Assembly: GCF_003049725.1 (NCBI RefSeq)
Contig: NZ_QAGM01000004.1
Coordinates: forward strand, 1 to 64,000
From: Oceanimonas marisflavi
Lineage (GTDB): Bacteria > Pseudomonadota > Gammaproteobacteria > Enterobacterales > Aeromonadaceae
Reading direction: 5' to 3'
DNA: 64,000 bases
A model generated the notes under the pieces. The model made no database searches. It was not told where the DNA came from and was given only the letters and a program-made list of their open reading frames with translations. This document shows positions 54,668 through 63,107 of the stretch, one piece after another (within the stretch, counting starts at the first letter, position 1; the number at the start of each line of letters is the position of its first letter). Made by a program: the position numbers and the translations under genes.

Positions 54668-55285
54668 ATGAAAAAAATTGTTTTCACGCTAGCCTTAATG
54701 CTCGGAGTGGCCGGTACCGCACAGGCCCAGGGCGACGTCGAAGCCGGTAAGGCCAAATCCGCCGCCTGCGCAGCCTGCCACGGTGCCGATGGCAACAGCC
54801 CGGCCGACATGTATCCCAAGCTGGCCGGTCAGCACGCTTCCTACATTGAGAAGCAGCTGGCCGAGTTCAAGGCCGCTGCCACCGGCGGCACCGGTCGTGC
54901 CAATGCTATCATGGGTGGCATGGCCATGCCGCTGTCCGAGCAGGACATGGCCGATCTGGCTGCCTACTACGCCAGCCAGGCCATCACCCCGGTTGCGGTA
55001 TCCGAAGAGGTGATTGAGCGTGGCGCGGCCCTGTATCAGGGTGGTGACATCGAGCGCGGCATTACCGCCTGTATCGCCTGTCACGGTCCTCGCGGCGAGG
55101 GTCTGGAGTCCGCCAAGTTCCCCGGCCTGTCCGGCCAGCACCCGGCCTACATCAAGGCCCAGCTGGAAATGTTCCGCAGCGGCGAGCGCAACAATGATCC
55201 CAACGGCATGATGCGTGGCATCGCCACCAAACTGACCGACGACGATATTGCCGTGCTGTCCCAGTATGTGGCTGGTCTGCACTGA
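54668..55285 (+). CDS. Dihaem cytochrome c4
   Basis: 205 residues. Signal peptide 1-20 (MKKIVFTL...AGTAQA), then two homologous cytochrome c domains with CAACH (about 36-40) and CIACH (about 137-141) and axial methionines in [19 protein letters not shown] and GMMRGIATKLTDDD. Cytochrome c4 passes electrons from bc1 to cbb3-type oxidases, which fits the presence of ccoG. Its location beside engB is common in gammaproteobacteria. Confidence 0.93.
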   Translation: MKKIVFTLALMLGVAGTAQAQGDVEAGKAKSAACAACHGADGNSPADMYPKLAGQHASYIEKQLAEFKAAATGGTGRANAIMGGMAMPLSEQDMADLAAYYASQAITPVAVSEEVIERGAALYQGGDIERGITACIACHGPRGEGLESAKFPGLSGQHPAYIKAQLEMFRSGERNNDPNGMMRGIATKLTDDDIAVLSQYVAGLH

Positions 55286-55291
55286 TTGATT

Positions 55292-55317
55292 CAGGGGCCA
55301 TCCGGCCCCTCATTTTT
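55292..55317 (+). terminator. Terminator after cytochrome c4
   Basis: GGGGCC-ATCC-GGCCCC followed by TCATTTTT, 6 bp after the stop. Confidence 0.85.
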
Positions 55318-55328
55318 CTGGTTTGTTG

Positions 55329-55988
55329 ATGTCTTCTTGTTTGCCCGCTCTGCACTGCCCCCTCTGCCACGCTCCCGACCATGCACTGTTTCACCAGGAT
55401 CGCCGCCGTTACCATCGTTGTGCCCGGTGCCGGCTGATCTTTGTGGAGCCTGGTCAGCGACTGGCCCAGGCGGCGGAAAAGGCCGAGTATGATCTGCACC
55501 AGAACGATGCTCATGATGCGGGCTACCGGCGTTTTCTGAGCCGGCTGGCTGAGCCGCTTGCGGCGCGGCTGGCGCCGGGCAGTGAGGGGCTGGATTTTGG
55601 TTGCGGGCCTGGTCCGGCGCTGGCGGCCATGCTCAATGAAGCCGGTTTTATGGTGACCACCTATGATCCTTACTATGCGGATTATCCCGGGCGGTTGCAG
55701 CGTCAGTATGATTTTGTAACCTGTACCGAAGCCATTGAGCACTTTTATCATCCCGGGCGGGAGTGGCAGCAATTGCTGGCCATGCTCCGGCCCGGTGGCT
55801 GGCTGGGACTGATGACCAAGCTGGCCCGGGACCAGGCGGCCTTTGCCTCCTGGCACTATAAACAGGATCCCACCCATGTCTGCTTTTTCAGCCGCGACAC
55901 CTTTATGTGGCTGGCAGAACGGGACGGGCTCGGCATCGAGTTTATCGGTGCCGACGTTATTCTTCTGCACAAACCGGAGTCGCTATGA
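55329..55988 (+). CDS. Class I SAM-dependent methyltransferase with zinc-ribbon start
   Basis: 219 residues. Residues 1-35 form a possible zinc ribbon (CPLC...CARC); a Rossmann methyltransferase follows with motif I GLDFGCGPGPALAAML, motif IV VTCTEAIEHFYHP and post-I YDPYYADYPG. The substrate is unknown; methyltransferases with this layout modify small molecules or glycans in other settings. It overlaps yihI by 4 bp, so it is tied to ribosome-assembly genes. Starts TTG 55323/55326 are possible alternatives. Confidence 0.82.
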   Translation: MSSCLPALHCPLCHAPDHALFHQDRRRYHRCARCRLIFVEPGQRLAQAAEKAEYDLHQNDAHDAGYRRFLSRLAEPLAARLAPGSEGLDFGCGPGPALAAMLNEAGFMVTTYDPYYADYPGRLQRQYDFVTCTEAIEHFYHPGREWQQLLAMLRPGGWLGLMTKLARDQAAFASWHYKQDPTHVCFFSRDTFMWLAERDGLGIEFIGADVILLHKPESL

Positions 55989-56539
55989 CACGTATCAAGA
56001 AGGCCCGTACCCCGGGTCGTATCGGTGCCCGCAAGGAAAACCGGGAAACCGCCGAGCAGGGCAGGGAACGCAAGCGCAAGGCAAAACGAAAGGGCCTTAA
56101 CCCGGGCTCGCGCCACAATGTGGGCGGTGATAACAAGGGCGGTGGAGTGCAAAAGGCACCCAAGGACCCGCGCCTGGGCTCACGCAAGCCGGTCGCTCTG
56201 GTGCAGGAAGACGCTGCCCGTGACACTGTGGCCGCCGTCAGAGCCAGGCCGTCTGTCAAGGCGAACAAGCTCACGCCGGAGCAGGAGCTTGAAGCGCTTG
56301 AGAACGACGAACGCCTGAACGCCCTGCTGGACAGAGTGGAAGAAGGCGACAAGCTCGGCAAGGAAGACAAGGCCTGGCTCGACCGTACCCTGGCCCGCCA
56401 TCAGCAGCTGCTGGAGCAGCTCGGCCTGCTGGACGAGGAAGAGGATGACGAATCTCAGGACGGCGATGACCTCTGGGACCGCTTTATGGACGCCGAGCTT
56501 GATCCTGCTCAATACCGGGAGGAGGAAGACAAGTCATGA
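55985..56539 (+). CDS. yihI: YihI, GTPase-activating protein of Der
   Basis: 184 residues: highly basic N-terminus (TRIKKARTPGRIGARKENRE; KRKAKRKGLNPGSRHN) and a very acidic C-terminus (LLDEEEDDESQDGDDLWDRF). YihI stimulates the GTPase Der (EngA) and times 50S assembly. The charge polarity is characteristic. It overlaps the methyltransferase before and the DUF2489 gene after by 4 bp each. Confidence 0.92.
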   Translation: MTRIKKARTPGRIGARKENRETAEQGRERKRKAKRKGLNPGSRHNVGGDNKGGGVQKAPKDPRLGSRKPVALVQEDAARDTVAAVRARPSVKANKLTPEQELEALENDERLNALLDRVEEGDKLGKEDKAWLDRTLARHQQLLEQLGLLDEEEDDESQDGDDLWDRFMDAELDPAQYREEEDKS

Positions 56540-56994
56540 TCTCACCCTGGCTGATGGCCGCCCTGGCGGGCGGCGTCATCATAGCGGGTCTGGCCGTGTA
56601 TGCGGGCATGCTGCTGGCGAAGCTGCGCCGGCAGACACAAGTGCGGCGTCAGGCCATCGCCAAACGCAACCAGCGCATTCTCGACAGTGTGCGCACCATC
56701 GCCATGGCGGTGCGGGATGATCAGTGCAATTTGTCGGAAGGGGCCATCCGCCTGACCAACCTGCTGAATGCCCTGCAGTTTGACCAGCCAAGGGATTTCG
56801 CCGCCGATTATCCCGGCCTCTACGATCTCTATGACAGAGTGAAAGAGCTGCCGACCCACGATGCCCGCAAACAGCTCAAGCGCAACGAGCGTATGCGCCA
56901 GGATCTGGAGCGGGCCGGTCATGAAGGCGAGCTGGAAGCCACCATTAAAATTGAGGTCGAGCGCCTGGCCAGTCTGGAACTGCCCGGTCGCTGA
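56536..56994 (+). CDS. DUF2489 family membrane-anchored protein
   Basis: 152 residues, one N-terminal membrane helix (5-27, WLMAALAGGVIIAGLAVYAGMLL) followed by a basic, helical cytoplasmic part (RRQAIAKRNQRILDSVRTIAMAVRDDQCNLSEGAIRL, typical of DUF2489). Function unknown. It is conserved between yihI and hemN in Vibrio, Shewanella and Aeromonas relatives. Confidence 0.85.
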   Translation: MISPWLMAALAGGVIIAGLAVYAGMLLAKLRRQTQVRRQAIAKRNQRILDSVRTIAMAVRDDQCNLSEGAIRLTNLLNALQFDQPRDFAADYPGLYDLYDRVKELPTHDARKQLKRNERMRQDLERAGHEGELEATIKIEVERLASLELPGR

Positions 56995-57008
56995 CCGGGG
57001 AGGAGACA

Positions 57009-58376
57009 ATGTCAGCAATCGAGTGGGATCAGACCCTCATCGAAAAATACAATTACTCGGGGCCGCGGTATACCTCGTATCCTACCGCCCTCGAGTTTAC
57101 CGGCGACTTTGGCATGACCGAGTTCGATGCCGCCGCCGCCCGCTATCCTGAGCGTCCATTATCGCTCTATGTGCACATTCCGTTCTGCCACAAGCTCTGC
57201 TATTACTGCGGCTGCAACAAGGTGATCACCCGTCATCAGGGCAAGGCCGATATTTATCTCGACTACCTGGAGCGGGAAATCGAGACCATGGCGCCGCGCT
57301 TTGCCGGCCGCACCGTAACCCAGCTGCACTGGGGTGGCGGCACGCCCACCTTTCTGACCGCGCCGCAAATTCAGCGGCTGAACGGTCTGCTGCGCAAGCA
57401 TTTTCATTTTGCCGAAAGCGGCGAGTTCAGCATTGAAATCGATCCCCGCCGCATCGAGCTGGACCTGCTCGACGTGCTCAAGGCGGAAGGCTTCAACCGC
57501 ATCAGCCTGGGAGTGCAGGACTTTAACAAGGACGTGCAGCGCATCGTTAACCGGGAGCAGGACAACGACTTTATCAGGGCTCTGGTGGCGCGGGCCGCCG
57601 AGCTGGGCTTTGAGTCCACCAATCTGGATCTGATCTACGGCCTGCCGCTGCAGACCAAAGAGAGCTTTCACCACACTCTGGAGCAGGTGGTGGCGATGAA
57701 GCCGGCCCGGCTGTCGGTGTTCAACTATGCCCATCTGCCCAGCCGCTTTTCCGCCCAGCGCAAGCTGAAGGACGAGGACATGCCGGCGCCGGCAGTCAAG
57801 CTTGCCATGCTGCAGGACAGCATTCGCTACCTCACCGGTCAGGGCTACCAGTTTATCGGCATGGATCATTTCGCCCTGCCCGACGACAGCCTGGCGCAGG
57901 CTCAGCGCAATGGCGAGCTGCACCGCAACTTTCAGGGCTACACCACTCAGGGCGACTGCGATCTGCTGGGACTGGGGGTATCGTCCATCAGCATGATCGG
58001 CGACGCCTACTCCCAGAACCACAAGGATCTGAAGCAGTATTACGCCCGGCTCGACGAACTGGGCCATGCCCAGAGCGTGGGCTATGCCCTGAACGAAGAC
58101 GACTGCCTGCGCCGGGATCTGATCAAGACCCTGATCTGTAACTTCGAACTCGACTTCGCGCCCCTTGAGCGGCAGTACGGCATCGAGTTTGAACACTACT
58201 TCGCCGAGGATCTGCAGCTGTTGCAGACCTTTGTGGACGACGGCCTGGTGGTGCGTGAAACCGGTGCCATTCGTGTAACCCCCAAGGGCCGGCTGCTGAT
58301 CCGCAATATCTGCATGTGCTTTGATGTGCACTCCCGCAAGCAGGCCCGCCGCCAGCAGTTCTCGCGAGTCATTTGA
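57009..58376 (+). CDS. hemN: Oxygen-independent coproporphyrinogen III dehydrogenase
   Basis: 455 residues (E. coli 457). Radical-SAM enzyme for anaerobic haem synthesis. The cluster ligands are Cys60, Cys64 and Cys67 in FCHKLCYYCGCNKV, with GGGTPT following. The HemN C-terminal domain (about 350-455, NEDDCLRRDLIKTLICNF) marks true HemN rather than the HemW paralogue. It completes the haem genes of the window along with hemCD. Confidence 0.95.
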   Translation: MSAIEWDQTLIEKYNYSGPRYTSYPTALEFTGDFGMTEFDAAAARYPERPLSLYVHIPFCHKLCYYCGCNKVITRHQGKADIYLDYLEREIETMAPRFAGRTVTQLHWGGGTPTFLTAPQIQRLNGLLRKHFHFAESGEFSIEIDPRRIELDLLDVLKAEGFNRISLGVQDFNKDVQRIVNREQDNDFIRALVARAAELGFESTNLDLIYGLPLQTKESFHHTLEQVVAMKPARLSVFNYAHLPSRFSAQRKLKDEDMPAPAVKLAMLQDSIRYLTGQGYQFIGMDHFALPDDSLAQAQRNGELHRNFQGYTTQGDCDLLGLGVSSISMIGDAYSQNHKDLKQYYARLDELGHAQSVGYALNEDDCLRRDLIKTLICNFELDFAPLERQYGIEFEHYFAEDLQLLQTFVDDGLVVRETGAIRVTPKGRLLIRNICMCFDVHSRKQARRQQFSRVI

Positions 58377-58421
58377 TTAACGACAGGGATTGGGGAGCAG
58401 GGAATGGTTGCCCGAACCGCC

Positions 58422-58512
58422 TCTCACTCCCACGCTCCTGCGTGGGAGTGTATATATGCGCCTTCAGTTTATTCCGGTATGCATTCCCACGCAGAGCGTG
58501 GGAACGAGATAA
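58422..58512. repeat. Inverted pair of CCCACGC/GCGTGGG palindromes
   Basis: CTCCCACGCTCCTGCGTGGG (about 58426) and, in the opposite orientation, ATTCCCACGCAGAGCGTGGG (58483-58502), each a hairpin on its own. It sits between the convergent hemN and add. Related single copy at 29475-29504. Confidence 0.75.
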
Positions 58513-58546
58513 TTCCCCATTCCCCATTCCCCATTCCCCATTCCCC
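58512..58546. repeat. Perfect 5x heptamer ATTCCCC
   Basis: Five uninterrupted copies of ATTCCCC (58512-58518, -525, -532, -539, -546), directly before the 3' end of add. Such perfect copies should be prone to slippage. Confidence 0.92.
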
Positions 58547-58553
58547 GGGCTGG

Positions 58554-59558
58554 TCATTTCCGCTCGGCACAGGCCAGCAGTAATGAGGCCCGTTCTTCCG
58601 GGCTGATAAACGCCATATTGAGGGCGTTTTCCTGACATCGATAAGTCTGCTGCGGAGTGAGGCCGGCGGCTTCGGCGGCGGTGGTGTATTCGTGGCGCAG
58701 CTCTATGCCTTCCACCGCCGGGTCGTCGGTGTTCAGGCAGACGGGAATGCCTTTTTGCAGAAAGCGGTGAACGGGGTGATGAGTCAGATCGGTGACCGTG
58801 CTGGTCTGCAGGTTGGAGGTGAGGCAGGACTCGATGCCAATGCCCTGTTCGGCCAGGTAATCGAGCAGCGCCTCGTCTTCCACCGCGCGCACGCCGTGGC
58901 CGATGCGGCCGGCGCCCAGCTCCCGTACCGCCTGCCACACGCTGGCGCTGCCGGCGGCTTCGCCGGCATGCACGGTGACCTGTAATCCTGCCTCCCGTAC
59001 CCGGCGAAAGTGCCCGGTGAACAGCTCGCCGGGAAAGCCGGCCTCGTCTCCGGCCAGATCCATGGCCACCAGCTTGTTGGCATGGGCCAGGCAGGCATTA
59101 AGCTCCCGTTCACAGGCGGCTTCACCAAAGGTGCGGCTCATGATGCCGATGAGTTTCATCGGCACGCCAAAATCCCGGCTGCCGGCGGCGATGCCGTCGA
59201 TCACCGCTTCCACCACCCCTTCGGCTTCAAGGCCGTGGTTCATGGCCATATAGCCGGGGCTGAAGCGCAGCTCGGCATAATCGATGCCTTCATTACACAG
59301 ATCTTCCACGTTTTCATAGGCCACCCGGCGGCAGGCATCGTAGTTACCCAGTACCTTTACGCCCCAGTCGAGTTTGGCCAGAAACGACAGCAGATCCGGC
59401 GTATTGCCCTGCACTCGCACATGAGGCAGCAGTTCGCTCAGGGTATCGGCGGGCAGGGACAGGCCAAAGGCCCGGCCCAGCTCCAGTATGGTGGCCGGAC
59501 GAATATTGCCGTCCAGATGACGGTGCAGGTCGAGCAGAGGCAGGCTGGGGTCGATCAT
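58554..59558 (-). CDS. add: Adenosine deaminase
   Basis: 334 residues. Zinc enzyme converting adenosine to inosine. Start [20 protein letters not shown] has the HxH zinc pair; VHAGEAAG (His/Glu), RIGHGVRA and LNTDDPAV supply the other metal and catalytic residues. Purine salvage. Convergent with hemN, and separated from ntrC by the structured gap at 59559-59933. Confidence 0.94.
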   Translation of the reverse strand: MIDPSLPLLDLHRHLDGNIRPATILELGRAFGLSLPADTLSELLPHVRVQGNTPDLLSFLAKLDWGVKVLGNYDACRRVAYENVEDLCNEGIDYAELRFSPGYMAMNHGLEAEGVVEAVIDGIAAGSRDFGVPMKLIGIMSRTFGEAACERELNACLAHANKLVAMDLAGDEAGFPGELFTGHFRRVREAGLQVTVHAGEAAGSASVWQAVRELGAGRIGHGVRAVEDEALLDYLAEQGIGIESCLTSNLQTSTVTDLTHHPVHRFLQKGIPVCLNTDDPAVEGIELRHEYTTAAEAAGLTPQQTYRCQENALNMAFISPEERASLLLACAERK

Positions 59559-59599
59559 GAAAACTCCAGTGTAAGAATGACACCGTAAAGCTTACTCCT

Positions 59600-59910
59600 T
59601 TGTGGCCAAGAAGGCGCAACGCGAAGCATCAGTGCGGTTGCGCTACGCCGACACGCTACAAGTACCTCCATGTAACGCTCGAAAATGCCATCCCTGGCAT
59701 TTTATGGTCGGCTACGGCAATCCCCACTGCTGCTTCGTGCAACATCGGCGTTGTCTGCAAGCTTTCAGTCAGCGCCGAGCATACCGAGGAGGACAAAGGG
59801 CGTCTGCTTCGCCGTGCCCTTTGCGCCATGGATGGCGCGACGGAGCCCCCATGGATGGGTTTACGGCGTGCCGGGGAAGCAGTGTGCTTTGGCCAACGAT
59901 AGAGCACGGC
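59600..59910. repeat. Array of consecutive hairpins between add and ntrC
   Basis: The 375-bp gap has no credible gene, although short frames are open. It contains stems GCGCAAC/GTTGCGC (59614-59643), AAAATGCCA-TCCC-TGGCATTTT (59682-59703), AAAGGGC/GCCCTTT (59795-59822), GCGCCAT-GG-ATGGCGC (59823-59838) and CCCAT-GG-ATGGG (59848-59859). The style resembles the array at 26860-27000 (several back-to-back stems, GCGAAGC present). It may be a dispersed structured element; no transposase is nearby. Confidence 0.6.
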
Positions 59911-59933
59911 TCTGCAAACGATCATCTTTGTGA

Positions 59934-61382
59934 CTAGGGCGCACTTTTTGTGTCTGCTTCTTCCGGCTGCAGCTCCTTCAGCTTGCGGGTCAGGGTATTG
60001 CGGCCCCAGCCCAGCAGCCGGGCGGCCTCCTGTTTGTGGCCCTGGCTCTGGGTCAGGGCGCAGTCGAGCAGAATGCGCTCGAACTCGGGCAATGCTTCAG
60101 ACAGCAGATCCTTGCGCCCCCGGGCCAGTTCGCCGCTGGCCCAGTGTTTCAGCGCCTGGCGCCAGTCCTGGGGCTGGCCGGCGGCAGCGGCCGGCTCCGG
60201 CTTGATCCCGGAATCCCGTTTCAGCAGCTCGGGGGGCAGATCGGAGACCAGCACCTCCTGACCCGAGGCCATCACGGTTAGCCAGCGGCAGACGTTTTCC
60301 AGCTGACGTACGTTGCCGGGCCAGGGCAGCTGCTGCAGCAGGTCCTGAGTGTCGGCGTGCAGGGTTTTGGCATCCACACCCAGTTCCCGGGCGGCCAGGC
60401 CCAGAAAGTGGCGGGCCAGTTTGGGAATGTCTTCCCGCCGCTCCCTGAGCGCCGGCATGTGCACCCGGATCACGTTGAGTCGGTGGAACAGATCTTCGCG
60501 AAAATCGCCGTCGGCCACCTTTTTCTCCAGATCCTGGTGGGTGGCGGCAATAATGCGCACGTCCACCTTGATGGGCTGATGGCCCCCCACCCGGTAGAAC
60601 TGACCATCGGCCAGCACCCGCAACAGCCGGGTCTGAATGTCCAGGGGCATATCGCCAATCTCGTCCAGAAACAGGGTGCCGCCGTCGGCCTGCTCAAAGC
60701 GGCCCCGGCGCACGTTATTGGCACCGGTAAAGGCGCCCTTTTCGTGGCCGAACAGCTCAGATTCGATTAAATCCTTGGGAATGGCCGCCATATTAAGGGC
60801 GATAAAGGGTTGCTCGGCCCGCGGGCTGTGCTTGTGCAGGGCATGAGCCACCAGCTCCTTGCCGGTGCCGCTCTGGCCATTGATCAGCACCGAAATGGAC
60901 GAGCGGGCCAGCCGGCCGATGGCGCGAAACACTTCCTGCATGGCCGGCGCCTCGCCGATGATCTCCGGGGTGCGTACCACTTCCGGTTGGGCTCCCGGCG
61001 CCTTGCGCCGGCTTTCCTTTACAAAGGCCACGGCCCGCTGCACCAGCGCCACGGCATCGTCGATATCAAAGGGCTTGGGCAGGTATTCAAAGGCGCCGCG
61101 CTGGTAGGCATTGACCGCGCTGTCCAGATCCGAGTGGGCGGTCATGATGATCACCGGCAGCTCGGGGGCGCGCTGATGAATGGCCTTCAGCAGAGTGAGG
61201 CCGTCCATACCGCCCATGCGAATATCGGAGACCACTACGGCGGGGTGTGTCTCGGCCAGGGCCTCCAGTACGCTTTCACCGTCTTCAAAGCTTCGGCTGC
61301 GAAACCCGGCCTGAGCCAGGGCCCGTTCCAGTACCCAGCGAATGGAGCTGTCGTCGTCGACGACCCAAATCAGTTCAGCCAT
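59934..61382 (-). CDS. glnG: NtrC (NRI), nitrogen response regulator
   Basis: 482 residues. REC domain (1-120) with Asp53 ([12 protein letters not shown]), sigma54-interacting AAA+ domain (about 140-370) with Walker A GQSGTGKE and the sigma54 contact loop GAFTGA, and a Fis-type helix-turn-helix at the C-terminus (about 440-475, [34 protein letters not shown]). Activates nitrogen-limitation genes when phosphorylated by NtrB. It follows ntrB by 9 bp. Confidence 0.96.
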   Translation of the reverse strand: MAELIWVVDDDSSIRWVLERALAQAGFRSRSFEDGESVLEALAETHPAVVVSDIRMGGMDGLTLLKAIHQRAPELPVIIMTAHSDLDSAVNAYQRGAFEYLPKPFDIDDAVALVQRAVAFVKESRRKAPGAQPEVVRTPEIIGEAPAMQEVFRAIGRLARSSISVLINGQSGTGKELVAHALHKHSPRAEQPFIALNMAAIPKDLIESELFGHEKGAFTGANNVRRGRFEQADGGTLFLDEIGDMPLDIQTRLLRVLADGQFYRVGGHQPIKVDVRIIAATHQDLEKKVADGDFREDLFHRLNVIRVHMPALRERREDIPKLARHFLGLAARELGVDAKTLHADTQDLLQQLPWPGNVRQLENVCRWLTVMASGQEVLVSDLPPELLKRDSGIKPEPAAAAGQPQDWRQALKHWASGELARGRKDLLSEALPEFERILLDCALTQSQGHKQEAARLLGWGRNTLTRKLKELQPEEADTKSAP

Positions 61383-61391
61383 AAAATGCTC

Positions 61392-62441
61392 CTATCGTCG
61401 TAGCGGCAGATAAATAATAAATTCGGTATGGCCCGGACGGCTCTGGCACTCAATGCGGCCCTGATGCTGGTGGATAAGCTCCTGGGCGATGGACAGCCCC
61501 AGCCCGGTGCCGCCGTCCTTGCCGGTGACCATGGGGTAGAACAGGGTGTCGTGCAGGGCGGCGGGAATGCCCGGGCCGTCGTCGGTAATGCGTACTTCGG
61601 CGGCCAGCCGGTAGCGTTTGCCCTGCAGCATGACCTGAAAGGCGGTGCGGGTGCGAATGGTGATATGACCGTGATCCCCCAGTGCTTCCACGGCGTTGCG
61701 CACCATATTGAGAAAGGCCTGCTGCAGCTGCTCCGGATCCATTTCCAGATCGGGAATGCTGGGGTCATAGTCGCGACTGAGGCTGATGCCGGGCGCCATG
61801 TCCATGCTCACCAGCCGGCGCACCTGCTCCAGCACCGAGTGCAGGTTGATCACTTCGCGCTTGCCCGGGCGCTGCGGGCCGAGCAGCCGGTCCACCAGAT
61901 TACGCAGCCGGTCGGCCTGAGCGATGATCAGGTGAGTGAATTCCTTGAGTTCTTCCTTTTCCAGCTCCCGTTCCAGCAACTGGGCTGCGCCTCTCAGGCC
62001 GCCGAGGGGATTCTTGATCTCGTGGGCCAGGCCGCGCACCAGCTCCCGGGCCGCCTGTTGCTGGGCCCGCTGTTGCAGTTCCTGGCTGATCTTCTTCTGC
62101 TGATCGATAAGCCGTAGCTCCATCAGCGCCAGGGTACGCTTGTCCAGAGTAAAGGCGGTCACGCTCACGTCCAGCCAGCGGGGCAGGCCATCGATGGTCA
62201 CCTGCACCTCGCTGTTGGTAAAGCTCTGTTCCAGCTCGATACAGCGCTGAATGCGGCGCATATCGAGGGAAATGTCCTCCATTACCTGGTCCAGCCGGGC
62301 CTCCTGCAGCCGTCGCTTGCTCAGGGTGAGCAGCTGTTCGGCGGCGGTATTGGCAAAGTGCACGACCATGTCTCCATCCACCACCAGCACCGCCGTGAGC
62401 TGGCTGTCGATAATGGTCTGAATGCTGATCCGGTTTTTCAC
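61392..62441 (-). CDS. glnL: NtrB (NRII), nitrogen sensor kinase/phosphatase
   Basis: 349 residues, exactly the E. coli length, if it starts at GTG 62441 with AAGGA eight bases upstream. The ATG at 62480 would put codons within an NtrC operator and is less likely. PAS domain (about 10-110), HisKA with His140 (GLAHEIKNPLGGLRGAAQLL) and HATPase (NMVRNAVEALGDHG; DDGPGIP; GTGLGLSI). Responds to PII protein. glnA is not upstream here, unlike in E. coli. Confidence 0.94.
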   Translation of the reverse strand: MKNRISIQTIIDSQLTAVLVVDGDMVVHFANTAAEQLLTLSKRRLQEARLDQVMEDISLDMRRIQRCIELEQSFTNSEVQVTIDGLPRWLDVSVTAFTLDKRTLALMELRLIDQQKKISQELQQRAQQQAARELVRGLAHEIKNPLGGLRGAAQLLERELEKEELKEFTHLIIAQADRLRNLVDRLLGPQRPGKREVINLHSVLEQVRRLVSMDMAPGISLSRDYDPSIPDLEMDPEQLQQAFLNMVRNAVEALGDHGHITIRTRTAFQVMLQGKRYRLAAEVRITDDGPGIPAALHDTLFYPMVTGKDGGTGLGLSIAQELIHQHQGRIECQSRPGHTEFIIYLPLRR

Positions 62442-62462
62442 ACGCGTGTCCTTGGTCAGGTG

Positions 62463-62522
62463 TGCACCAATATAGTGCAATCAGTGTAACCCATGTTTGA
62501 ATAATTGCTACATAATGGTGCA
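62463..62522 (-). promoter_or_regulatory. Two NtrC-type sites upstream of ntrB
   Basis: TGCACCAATATAGTGCA (62463-62479) fits the NtrC consensus TGCAC-pyrimidine-A-N3-T-purine-GTGCA exactly on the minus strand. A weaker site, TGCTACATAATGGTGCA (62506-62522), lies 43 bp further upstream, about four helical turns. The near site is just before the ribosome site, suggesting autorepression of ntrBC. Confidence 0.78.
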
Positions 62523-62599
62523 ATCCGAGTGTTTTGATGAAACATCAGGCCCTTGAAGGTAACTGATGCAAAAAACCTGCCTGCTGCGGAATCCGGACT

Positions 62600-62639
62600 T
62601 TGCCAAACATAGATAGCACGAATATAATTAGCTAGCTAA
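62600..62639 (+). promoter_or_regulatory. Near-consensus promoter with SlyA box
   Basis: -35 TTGCCA (62600-62605), 17-bp spacer, -10 TATAAT (62623-62628, perfect), overlapped by the 12-bp palindrome TTAGCTAGCTAA (62628-62639), one base from the SlyA consensus TTAGCAAGCTAA. It lies just before the slyA-like gene, so strong transcription with autorepression is expected. Confidence 0.85.
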
Positions 62640-62657
62640 CTAAATGTGGAGGGTACG

Positions 62658-63107
62658 ATGAAAACACTGGGCATGGCGCTGGCCAGTCTGGTCCGGCAGT
62701 GGCGGCTGATCAATGACGAGCGCCTTAAACCCCTGGGCCTGACTCAGAGCCGCTGGATCACCCTGACCCATCTGCAGCAGGAAGACGGCATACAGCAGCA
62801 CCGGCTGGCCCGCCGGGTGGGGGTGGAGAGCCCGTCCCTGGTGCGCACTCTGGACGGCCTGGAGCAGCTGGGGCTGGTAGAGCGCCGGCCCTGTGCCGAC
62901 GACCGGCGTGGCAAAACGGTGCACCTGACCCCGGCGGTACAGCCATTGCTGGCGGAAATGGACGCCGTGCTGGACCATACTCGGCAACAGGTGCTGCATG
63001 GTCTGAGCGAGGCGGAGCTGGCCGAGCTGGAACGCATGGTGCGCCATATCAGCGCCAATCTGCAGACAATCGGCGAGCAACTGGGCGGAAAAAAGGAGAA
63101 ACAATGA
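62658..63107 (+). CDS. SlyA-like MarR-family regulator
   Basis: 149 residues. Winged helix protein with the SlyA pattern: LASLVRQWRLINDERLKPLGLTQSRWITL, PSLVRTLDGLEQLGLVERRPCADDRRGKTVHLT (wing), and helical dimer ends. The start at 62658 has GGAGGG upstream; GTG at 62646 is also possible. It overlaps the HlyD gene by 4 bp, so it likely regulates this efflux operon and itself through the box at 62628. Confidence 0.88.
   Translation: MKTLGMALASLVRQWRLINDERLKPLGLTQSRWITLTHLQQEDGIQQHRLARRVGVESPSLVRTLDGLEQLGLVERRPCADDRRGKTVHLTPAVQPLLAEMDAVLDHTRQQVLHGLSEAELAELERMVRHISANLQTIGEQLGGKKEKQ

Noticed and set aside
59600-59902. 100-codon frame in the add-ntrC gap
   Set aside because: Runs through several palindromes, has no ribosome site, and overlapping frames are equally open; the hairpin array explains the openness better.
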